From Antedon mediterranea (Eukaryota; Echinodermata; Crinoidea; Comatulida; Antedonidae), in contig NC_092676.1 of NCBI RefSeq assembly GCF_964355755.1, positions 28,874,288 to 28,938,287 on the forward strand: a stretch of 64,000 nucleotides of DNA, read 5' to 3'. How positions within the stretch are numbered: position 1 is the first letter of the stretch; each line of letters opens with the position of its first letter. Under the pieces are notes generated by a model. The model had not been told where the DNA came from and searched no databases. It worked only from the letters and a program-made list of their open reading frames with translations. Positions 24,301-34,184 of this stretch are shown here, one piece after another. A program made the position numbers and the translations under genes.

Positions 24301-27300
24301 AAAATATAAACTACCATATCACTATATAGAAAATAAAAGTACAGAATAAATATAGTATGTAGTAGACAGTTGACACATAGTTACATTACACAAGTGAAAT
24401 CTGCACAAACTCTTCTATGTATTATATTATATAATGGATTCAACTTTGATTAATTTCTTATCACATCACGCTAAAGCCCAAGCAAGAAGAAGTAAATAAA
24501 ATTAAACCTCAGGAACCAGAAATTGTGGAGAATGGCATGGCGACAGAGGATACCAGTGGTAACAAAAAAGATGTGGAGGAGGTACCAGTTGAAATAAGTT
24601 CTCTTGTCATTTAGCACATCATGATACCGCACCTTTTAACCTTCTTTTTTCATCTTTGATCTTTCCTCCTGTTACCATATCTTCTATTACAGTAGAACTC
24701 CTATTAAAGGGACACCTTCCCAACAAAGTGTCCCTTTAATAGGGGTGTCCCAAAGTTGAGTTTCCAATGTATCACTAACATCATTATAGATTTGACAATT
24801 TTTTTACAATCTTAATCTCTTTGTTCTTTCCTATCTTAAAACAATTAATTGCTAAATGTCATCATATGTTGGAATGTTATTTCACAGTTAAAAAAAAAAT
24901 AATTTATCAAATTTATCTTCCAAATAAAAGAATTTAGCTGCAAGTTATATAACTATATAAGTTTTTTTAAAGAGAAATCTATGAGTTTATATTAAAATTT
25001 AGTTTTGCCAAAATTGATAGAAATTAAATATCTTTTAGAAACATTATTCAGATTGTTTATAAGGGAAGGGGAAAAGAAACTATTTTTGACATAAATTAAT
25101 TTTTCCAATATTTGATTCCAAAAATTTTTTATCAATAGCAATATATTTCTCTTTTCTAAAATAAATTTAAATATTTTTTAAAGTAGTACAACCTGTTTTA
25201 TAGCCAGAAATGTCTAGACTGTAGGCCTCTGATATATGGTATTGGATGAATCAAACTGATACAAAGATAGGTGTTGGAGACCATTCATATATACATAACT
25301 ATCAAACTTGTGACAACCTCATACAGCCTTCTAGCAAACTTGGATCCCTTAGAATGATAACTGTTAGCCCTATAGCATTTTGTAGTATAAATATTGACCT
25401 ATAAGACGTGCAGTGAATCCTATCTATTCAAGATGGTTTGGAATGTGTAGATGTACATATTTCTATCCCTTGGAATGTATAGAGTGTTAGCCAATCAAAT
25501 GCCTGTGTTTACACATTTACTACAACACGCCCCTTGATATTGTATAGTGTTTACCTCCTTTCCATATCAGAATACATTACATGCCTCCCTATAAGACTCC
25601 TATAATTTATTTATACCTCCAAAACACAACCATGTTCTTGAGGTGTAGCTAGGCCTATTAATCATTTATTAATCTAGCATATATTCATTATTTACTCTTC
25701 ATATTTTTCCTTTTACATTATCCTTTCTTCATTTTTTTATAGACGTCCAATCAGGTACCTTACTTGAATATTGTCACTGTATGAACATACCGTATTATGT
25801 AATTACTACTGAATTTTAATTTAATTAAATTCTGTTTTATTTCAAGCATTCACATCTCTAGCTGGACTGCACTTCTAGTTTATATTCCTGGATATCTCAA
25901 TTATTATTTTATAACATTATTTTGGAATTATGCACATTTTTTTTTAATGCACATTTTGTTTATTAACTTTACTAATGGTTTGTTCTTATCTTGATTGCAG
26001 CAACCCACAGTAAATGGAACAGCTGTAAGTATGCACAAATGTAATGAATATTGGAATTACTGTTTTATTACAGCAGAACCCATATTAAAGACCAATAATG
26101 TGAAAAGGGGTTTGGACATACTGTAGTGTTAAAACATAATATATTATACATATTCATTTATACAAAAGATGTTCCCTTATAAGTGTGACCCCTGAACAGG
26201 AGAGTGTCTCAAATGAGGCTTTACTGTATTATATTTATACTGATTATCAATGTGTAACTGTGATGCTACAAAATATTGAACAAGGCAGAGTAAGTTACTA
26301 TTTGAGTATATAACTCAAAATAGGTTGAAGAGGAACTGATCTCACTTGAGATTTTTGGCTATAATTAGTATAGAAGAATTTCATTACCAACGCAAGTGGT
26401 ACATTATAAGGTTTATACAATGGATTGTATTCACTGATAGGAGGAAGATGATAGTGCTCAAAAAGAGGAGGAAGAACGACAACAAAGGGAGGAGGAAGAA
26501 CGACAACAAAGAGAAGAAAAAGAACGACAAGAAGCAGAGGAGAGGCAGCGACAAGCTGAAGAAGAAGCTGCCAGGAAACGTGAGGCTGCTGAGCAAGCGG
26601 AGAGGGAGCGGCAAGCAGCAGCTGCAGCAGCAGAAAAAGAGACTGAAAGAAAAAAGCAAGAACAAGTGAGAAAGTCTTGTAGTGTTCTTTATAGCGTCCT
26701 CGTCTCATGGAAGAGATAGGATAGTGATGATTATTATTGATTAAGTGTACAAATTACAAAACAATAATGGTGATTATGATGATTATTTAAATAAATTTGA
26801 TTTATTAAATGCCTTTAGAAACAAAAAGCGGCAGAAGAAGAACGAAAACGGAAAGAGGCAGAGGCAAAGAAAGCAGCGGATTCTAAAGTAAATCAATTTC
26901 CATTTCATATTCGTAAAGCGTATTCGTGTTGACGAATATCACCAGTCATATACAAAACGAGTATAGTTTTTGATCTATTATTTTGCATTGAATCAAGAAT
27001 GATAATTATAGATAATTTATTGAAAGTAATTTACTAAAAATGCCAGGTCAATTTTGATATATAGCAGTCCTCAGTCGATCTACGTTACGCTAGGCTTAGG
27101 CAACCAAACAACATGTACCTGTCCTTCGTTCCAATTTACCGCAGTCATATTTTGGACAGCGCCCTCAATATTAAACATGGGAAACAGATTTTTACAAATA
27201 CGCTTGTGTGACGTTTTCGTTATTGTATTCGTAGCATCTCCCTCATATTATTCAATAAATCTTATACTGTTTGTATTAAATACCAATAAACATTCATTTG

Positions 27301-28617
27301 TACTTGGACCATCAAGAGTCATTGAAACGAATTTGTGATTTACACAACACAAATAGTGTAAAAGAAGATGATAAAATAAATAGCGATGTCTACATGTGCA
27401 CTTTACAATTTAATTTGCATAATTATTTCAGAAATCAGATGAGCCAAAATCAGATTCAGGAAAGAAGAAAGGAAAAGGAATTCTATCAAAATTAAGCATA
27501 AACAGAAAAAAGAAAGGCGGACTAAAGGTATACACATCATGCATTACGATCTTATTTCATTAAGTAACCTAAATATGTATGTTTATTTATCGTAATTTAT
27601 TATCGTCTTAGTATAAACATGCTTTTAGACCGCAAGTTATTCTGATTTTTTTTAAATGACACAATTATTTTGTTAAGGCCTTGTTGATGGACAAAGCAAA
27701 AGATAGTTTGAAAAAAGAAGCTGCAGCAAAAGAACAAAAGAAACAGGACTTTATCTCAGCACATGTGGCGTCAATCGACACAAACGGAATGGGGGATGAC
27801 GAACTGGCCAACCTCTGTGCATCCCTCTATGATGACATTCTTAAAGTTGAAGGAGATATATTTGATATTGAACTGTTCATCCGTAGACAAGACTGGGAGG
27901 TACAGCTATTATACTTAAAATGTTATTACATTCAGTGGCTTTGAACACTCGCTAATCCCAAGGGCCCCGGAGCATATAAACCCATTAAAATACGTCAAAA
28001 AAGCCAAAAATGGCATAGGGTTCCTAAACCAGGAGCCTCAGGCCTCTGCATTACCCTACTGATTACATTACACATTTCCAAATCTCTGAAGTCAATATAT
28101 TAAGACTACTATGTGGGTGGTCAGAGCCCATGGATCTTTTTTTAGTTCACTCACCTCCAAATATGGGCTTGAAAAATGATGATGAAATAAAATGTTTTCT
28201 TCCAAAGATTGCTGAGCTACAAGGTCAAGCCAATGAAGCCAAAGGAAAATTGTAAGTTTTCATTTGTATCATTATGATTATTAATTAATATTTTCCCTAA
28301 TATTTACATTTTTCATCATGTAATAACTAGACAATGAGAAATGGTAATGTTAAACATGTACAGTAATTCTTCATAGAGAATAAAAACATATTACTGTATA
28401 TATAGAACAATCTTCATCAAAGCACATTAGCTAAAAAGATCAACTATTAAAATATATATGAGAAACGCATTGACTAAACTGTACCTAATTTTTCAACAGC
28501 ATTAAACCACAACTTAAGAAAGTTGAAAAACAAACGAAGATTCAAGTTGAAAGTAGCCAAAATGATCAAATGAGGAGCGGTATCCTATCACTCAAGCATA
28601 CTGGGCCAGCTTTGTAA
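18385..28617 (+). CDS. Troponin I-like protein with long N-terminal extension, 12 exons
   Basis: Predicted 408-residue thin-filament inhibitory subunit. Exons: 18385-18464, 19625-19696, 21321-21417, 22557-22631, 24477-24581, 26001-26024, 26441-26665, 26819-26887, 27432-27527, 27678-27899, 28208-28251 and 28500-28617; all are in phase with GT-AG ends (the 24477 start could be 24483). Residues 282-408 look like troponin I: a helical block leading into RRQDWEIAEL, then GKFIKPQLKKV, which matches the start of the inhibitory region (GKFxKPxLKKV in arthropods, GKFKRPTLRRV in vertebrates). Residues 1-83 repeat a KRREERR-type basic motif in each of the first three exons. Residues 152-249 are a charged Glu/Arg/Gln helix likely to form a single alpha-helix or coiled coil. 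Only about 31 residues follow LKKV, so the usual C-terminal mobile domain is missing. Start chosen at the first ATG after a 5' UTR acceptor. A 12-nt microexon (25743-25754) could add four residues. Echinoderm troponin I has been reported before (recalled). Confidence 0.85.
20711..20748. repeat. Perfect 17-bp hairpin
   Basis: CCATAGAGATATTATAG is followed by TTCA and then its exact inverse complement. It lies in troponin I intron 2. The stem is perfect and therefore recent or constrained, but it is too short for a typical microRNA precursor. Confidence 0.85.
22179..22332. mobile_element. Family 1 inverted-repeat element in troponin I intron 3
   Basis: Opens with TAGCTCTGTCTACACTATCA and closes with AAAGTTTGATAGTGTA. 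The interior block AAATATGGTAGTGATA is present twice, then CATATTTTTTGTCAC. Confidence 0.8.
22779..22925. mobile_element. Family 1 element in troponin I intron 4
   Basis: AAGCTCTGTTTACAACTATC opens it, followed by AACTAGTTTGAC and two AAATATGGTAGTGATATG-like blocks, then CCATATATGGGCACATCAC. The right terminus is truncated. Confidence 0.75.
23336..23452. repeat. 19-bp palindromic minisatellite, about 6 copies
   Basis: The unit TTTACATTAATGTAAATTG is repeated head to tail. Each unit contains the palindrome TTTACATTAATGTAAA, so the array could fold into a series of hairpins. Troponin I intron 4. Confidence 0.9.
23833..24285. repeat. 75-bp minisatellite, 6 near-identical copies
   Basis: The block starting TTGTAAGAAGGGGGAAGGGT and ending GGCACGTACTGAATTTA recurs every 75 bp with almost no divergence. 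Because 75 is a multiple of three, a 196-codon antisense frame (25-residue repeat) stays open. I treat that frame as a by-product, since it has no splice or start context and lies antisense in troponin I intron 4. Confidence 0.92.
24707..24746. repeat. Imperfect hairpin in troponin I intron 5
   Basis: CTATTAAAGGGACAC and its inverse GTGTCCCTTTAATAG are separated by a loop of about 10 nt (CTTCCCAACAAA region). It may be a remnant of a terminal-repeat element. Confidence 0.7.
25743..25754 (+). other. Candidate 12-nt microexon of the troponin I gene
   Basis: A long pyrimidine tract ending TTTTTTTATAG precedes ACGTCCAATCAG, which is followed by donor GTACCT. Twelve nucleotides would insert Thr-Ser-Asn-Gln between exons 5 and 6, both phase 0, without shifting the frame. 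The next exon is itself only 24 nt, so very small exons are the rule at this spot. Not proven without cDNA. Confidence 0.45.
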
Positions 28618-29378
28618 AAACAATAAGGTAAGGGGGGTTTATTTTGGGGGTTTGGTCATCAGATAGGTACAATTGACGTGATCTATATGCACATACAATA
28701 CATCTGAAAAGTGATACTAAGTGTTTTTTTACATTGAGTAACAATGAGGAAAGGAGGGCTGCCTACTCTGGATCTTGTAAAATAATATTAATTTAAAATG
28801 AATGTTTAAACAACCATACAATGCTGATACTATATGAGTTTTACATTTAAAAAAAATATAAAGGAAAGTGTGAAGGGGCTGTTGGCTAAACTCTGGATCT
28901 GGTAGGTAGGCGCTGCACTGCTGGCTGCCGTGGGTCTGTTGAGGGCATAATCTAAATGTAATGTTTCCAGTTAAGCTTGAGGACCAGAATAAACACCTTT
29001 AATACAACCATGTAATGCTAATGCTGCTACTGCTAAGTGAACAATTAAAAGCTATGTTTCTATTTCATTTTTCTCCAGGTAACAGAGATGGAAAGACAGA
29101 AAGCGGTGGTTAATGTTGACACCAATAAACTTCAACTAAGTCGGCTAATTCAGAACTTAGCCATGTATCATTACAGATACCAATGAACTATAACAGTGGA
29201 TACAAACAACGTAGCATAGAATATTTAGCCAGGCTATCAAAATGTTAGATACCGTCTTCATTTTATGATTTTAAATTTTAATTCTTTCTGGATAATTATC
29301 ATTGGAACTTGAAAGTAAGTTTTCTAAATCAGTTAGTCATTTAGGTAGGTGCAGTGTTTAATAATTAAAAAAAATAAA
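28500..29378 (+). other. Troponin I 3' UTR with an intron, and poly(A) signal
   Basis: The stop codon TAA at 28615-28617 is followed 10 nt later by a consensus donor (AATAAG|GTAAGG at 28628) and an acceptor TTCTCCAG at 29078. The final exon from 29079 would therefore be untranslated. AATAAA at 29373-29378 is a plausible poly(A) signal. The final exon happens to be open from its first base for 35 codons, ending TGA, which leaves room for an alternative coding terminus from some other donor; no donor I tested gives a useful frame. Confidence 0.55.
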
Positions 29379-30254
29379 GTTGGAACACGACAATTCATTT
29401 ATGTTCAACTTTTTAATTAGATTATTTCTTGGCTTGAAAAACTTCATTAGTGTAACATATCAGGATATAAACCTACTCCTATTGGGACTTGTGTTTCATA
29501 CTGTATAATACATATATAATATATTATGAGAATCAAGAATCAGAGAACTTGATATTTATGTAAACCCAAGCTCTCAATATGCACACCAAATATGGTAGGT
29601 TTATAGCCATATATATAATTACTGTGTAGGAATAATAATTATAAAAATCCATGTGGCATATCCTTCAGGTCTGTAATGTTTATTAAAGACAGAAAAGCAG
29701 AATAGCTACAGCAACATGTAATCAAAGTAATACATGTCTGGATTCAATTTCAACATTATTAAGTCAAGAAAGTACACTTTTTATTTAGAAATGAAGCAAT
29801 TTCACAACTTTTGTTACCACTACTTTAAAATTCCTTATTACCTTATTTAACAACTTGTATAGAAAACGAACGATTTTTTCTTTATATGTAAGCGTAGTAT
29901 TTATGATCAGTAACCATAGAAACCAATATCGATGTATTTGCTGTTAAAATAAGTAGAATTGAATAAAATCAGATAAATACAGAAATTGATACTTCCAAAG
30001 AACATATGTTGTGGTGAAATTTTTGTTCTGGTTGTTTTCAATTAGCGTTTGTGTGAAAAGAGCAGCACCATTAGTGAAAAGGGCAGCACTATTAGTGAAA
30101 GGGCAGCACCATTAGTTACAAAAAAAAAAACCTCTTGCACAAAAAAATAATCCTTTAGAACATTTGTAGGTAGGTTTATTGTTACTAACCCAAACTTAGC
30201 TAAATTTTGATAAATTGTAATGAAGGTTATTCCATAAAAAGTACAGACAGTGGC

Positions 30255-30432
30255 GTCACGGCTTAACGCCTGTGAGCAGGCGTTAGAATACAGATATGAA
30301 CGCTCAACGCCTGTGAGCAGGAATTAGAATACAGATATGACTGGTTCTGTCCATCTTAGCGGCTATGAACGCTTAACGCCTGTGAGCAGGCATTAGAATA
30401 CAGATATGACTGGTTCTGTCCATCTTAGCGGC
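30255..30432. repeat. Tandem repeat containing AACGCCTGTGAGCAGG, 3 copies
   Basis: AACGCCTGTGAGCAGG plus TTAGAATACAGATATGA occurs three times. The last two copies also carry CTGGTTCTGTCCATCTTAGC. Unit lengths are uneven (about 40 and about 66 bp). Confidence 0.8.
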
Positions 30433-32128
30433 TTGACATCCTGATAAAGAACAAGTTAATGGTTAAACCAAAAAACCAAAAGCTACTTCTTAAATGAATT
30501 AAAGAAAACCATTAAAGGGGACGCATCCAATATCGGGGTCTACGTTTCTCTTTTTCACGGACAATGGCAACAGGTGTAGGAAGAGCTATTGTGTATTAAA
30601 ATGCAAAACTCTTTAATAATAGAAATTGTACAATCATTTTTTGCAATGTTATTGAAGAATGTAAATAGACTATGTCTACTGATTGAGGTGAAGCTTATAG
30701 CAAGTTTTCTTTGTTTCAAATTATTTATTTCCCTTTGTAACTTATTGCGTTGATAGTCTTTCGTATTAATGTCAAACTAATAAGATATTAAAATTTGTTT
30801 ATGTATTTAAATGAATCAAATTTTACCAATTCGTGGTACATAGTTTGAACTATTATATGTTATTGTAAATTAATGTAAAAAAAATATGTTTAAGAAAAAA
30901 ATGTAAAAAAAAATAATTTAGATATTGGTTAATTTAATTGCGCTTTTCCCCAAAACAAAAACAATGGCTGTCTTTGTACCACTCAATTTTATTCATTTGA
31001 AACAATTGCATGCATGGTAGAAATTTGTTTACAATTCTTTTTTATAGATATTTAAAAAAATACTGTATTGTTTATAACAACAGAATGCGAGTCTAGAACA
31101 ATATATTCTTTTCTGAATAAATATTTTCTTTGCTAATGTTATTTACTTTTATTTTTTTACAAAATTTGTTCAGATTTTGTTAAATGAAATACATACTATA
31201 TTAATTCTATGAATCTGTAATCACAAAATAAACCCATTTAAATTCACCTGTGGGTTACAAATTGGGTGATATATATCATGCCCTGGAACCAGTGAATTTA
31301 AAGCTCTGTCTACACTACCAAACTAGTTTGACTAAGAAAATGTGATATGCCCAAATATTACATAGCCTATGTAAATACGCGAACGTGATTGGTTGAAACT
31401 GCATCACATGACTACCGCTGCGAGGATCGTAAATCGTATATATCCTCGAGAACGATGATATTGACTGTGTAATTTTCGCGTAATTATCGTGTCCCCTGTC
31501 ATTAATCATATAAATTCTCGAGTACGATGATATTGACTGTGTAATTTTCGTGTGCAACACTCGAGTTTGCCGATAAATAAACAAAAGTCATCTACTCGAT
31601 CTTGAACTCGGGTGGAATTGTCACTCCATCGCAAGACAACGTTTCATCCGCTGGGCCACGGAATTTGCTTGAAGAAATTAATCTTCTAAACTATTTAAGC
31701 TATGCATACATAGCGCCCTCATTTGTTATAAGTCCACCCTAAATGTGATGAAACACCGTTTGTGATTGGTCAATACTCACGGTAGTAACCTAGTAACTAG
31801 TACGCGCTGAACATCCGGTGATTCGGCTCCTCTCGAAGATCGAGAGAAGACGAATTGTTTATTCGGCCTACCTGATTATAATGTTATTATTAATAGGCTT
31901 ATTGATGGAAATTCTTCTGTTAATTTAAACGACCTAGGCCCAAGTGAATATTTTATTGCCAAGGAATCATTAATTAGTAATTATCTGTATATTATTCTTC
32001 GCAAGGTAAGGTGTCTAGGCAGGCTTGTTTTAAATACAATACAAATACTATAGGAGGCCTAGCCTAGCTTCACCCAACCCAGCAGACTTGTTCTTGGCTA
32101 TATAATATAACAGATATTGCCTTTTATA

Positions 32129-32275
32129 TCGGTTAAATATAAGATTTGACATCCCCTCGGGAATGATATTAAGTTCTCGGGGAATATATATTTCCCTCAG
32201 CTGGCGCTTCGGGAAATATATATTCCCTCGAACTTAATATCATTCCCTCGGGGATGTCAAATCTTATATTTAACC
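32129..32275. repeat. Long near-perfect hairpin, arms of about 60 bp
   Basis: GGTTAAATATAAGATTTGAC, then ATCCCCTCGGGAATGATATT, on the left are mirrored on the right by AATATCATTCCCTCGGGGAT, then GTCAAATCTTATATTTAACC. The inner parts (ATATATTTCCC / GGGAAATATAT) also pair. No terminal duplication could be assigned. Confidence 0.85.
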
Positions 32276-32637
32276 TCTAAGCAGTCAATATCTGTATAAT
32301 ACAGTATGGTATGCCTAAATATACTAGTGATATGACATGTCCATTATATAGGCACATGTTTTTGTCACAAAGTTTGATAGTGAAGACAGAGCTTACAAAG
32401 AGGTTATTTTGAAAATAATTAAGCACTTGGTAAAAGAGTGTACTATAGTACTTCAATTTAAACTTACCAGCTATCAATAATGTATATGTAGTATTTCGCT
32501 CAAAACTGGAATTTTAACTAATAAAACAAACTTTTCAATGTCGTTTTTAAGAGAGTTTTAGAAAATAAACCAATCTGGCTTGTATTGCAAGAGGCCATAT
32601 AAACATGTATAAATCAGTGATTGTATGAAATATCTTT

Positions 32638-33750
32638 TTATTAAAGATGTATTGTCCCTTGAAACACAAAAAAATGAAGGTCAAAATATTCTAAATTTAA
32701 AGTGGACATATCAAAGTAATATTAAAGATGTATTGTCCCTTGAAACACAAAAAAATGAAGGTAAAAATATTCTAAATTTAAAGTGGCCATATCAAAGTAA
32801 TATTAAAGTTATTCACTTTAAGTCGAAAATTTGAGCCAAAAACAACAAGTTTACGTAATTAACAGGTAAATTAGTTTGATTACATTTCATCTGGAAAATC
32901 GTCACGAGCGAAAGTAAACAAAGATTTCAAACCATGAGTACGCATTATGCATATGCTAAATTAGGATTGTTTACAACTCGTCACGGTTAAGAAGGTATTT
33001 TCACACAGATCATGAGGAAGTTTTATGATTATGCATACAGAGTAGCCGAACAAGCGCGTTACATTATGGGATATGTTTTGATTGAAAACTTTGACTGGAA
33101 GTCAAAGTTATTTTTTTAACAAAAAAACGTCTGTATTTCAGTTAAAAAAATGTTTTTTCCGAAAAATTTTTGGTGATAGTTAATAACTATTATGATACTT
33201 CAAAATGACCCACCTTTTTTCGAAATCTTTTATTTTTTATTTTTTTGGAATTAGTCAAAGGGACAATGCATCTTTAAAGTTATTCACTTTAAGTCGAAAA
33301 TTTAAGCCAAAACAACAAGTTTACGTAATTAACAGGTAAATTAGTTTGATTACATTTCATCTGGAAAATCGTCACAAGCGAAAGTAAACAAAGATTTCAA
33401 ACCATGAGTACGCATTACGCATATGCTAAATTAGGATTGTTTACAACTCGTCACGGTTAAGAAGGTATTTTCACACAGATCATGAGGAAGTTTTATGATT
33501 ATGCATACAGAGTAGCCAAACAAGTGCGTTGCATTATGGGATATGTTTTGATTGAAAACTTTGACTGGAAGTCAAAGTTATTTTTTTAACAAAAAAACGT
33601 CTGTATTTCAGTTAAAAAATTTTTTTTTTTTCGAAAAATTTTTGGTGATAGTTAATAACTATTATGACACTTCAAAATGGCCCACCTTTTTTCGAAATCT
33701 TTTATTTTTTATTTTTTTGGAATTAGTCAAAGGGACAATACATCTTTAAG
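32638..33750. mobile_element. Terminal-inverted-repeat element with internal tandem duplications
   Basis: The left end TTAAAGATGTATTGTCCCTT is the inverse of AAGGGACAAT(G/A)CATCTTTAA at 33260 and again at 33733-33750. An 80-bp unit is doubled at the left (32638-32800). A unit of about 470 bp starting AAAGTTATTCACTTTAAGTC is doubled (32805-33275 and 33276-33748), each copy ending with the inverse terminus. No transposase frame is visible, so this is non-autonomous. Confidence 0.8.
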
Positions 33751-34184
33751 TTTTTAACCGAAAGTTCTTTCCAATCTCTGAGTGTAATATCGAGTTATGT
33801 TCCCTCCCCAAATTCAAAATCGCTTGAATACTCTCATGCTTCGGTAATTATCCCGAAAAGTTCGACCCAGCAAAACAAACAACTGATCAGTAAACTCTGC
33901 TTCAATAGAATACGTGTTGTAATGTCTTTGTGTGAATACTGCCACCACGCTGACTAATTCCCTGATAATCAACATGATGATTGTGGGAACTAATTCCCTG
34001 ATAATCAGCATGATGATTGTGGGAACTCATAACAATGTAGATGTGTTGAAAACAAGAACAAGACACGACTGCCTCACGCACTCATCTTCAAATGGGCATC
34101 GCCAATTGAATGTTAAGAAACATGAACGAATGCGAAAGCATCATTGACAACATTGTTAAACCGTATTACAGCACTAGGATTACG

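Larger units (their letters stand above)
29400..34180. other. Convergent intergenic region, repeat-rich
   Basis: This separates the 3' ends of troponin I (+) and SAAL1 (-). No coding exon is supported. Contents in order: unannotated AT-rich DNA to 30240; a tandem repeat at 30255-30432; family 1 fragments at 31303-31360 and 32297-32393; a short internal duplication around 31430-31550; a large hairpin at 32129-32275; and a terminal-repeat element with internal duplication at 32638-33750. Confidence 0.65.

Noticed and set aside
27054-27338. 94-codon plus-strand frame in troponin I intron 8
   Set aside because: Flanking exons join in phase without it and its peptide is unlike the gene; probably chance or an old insertion.
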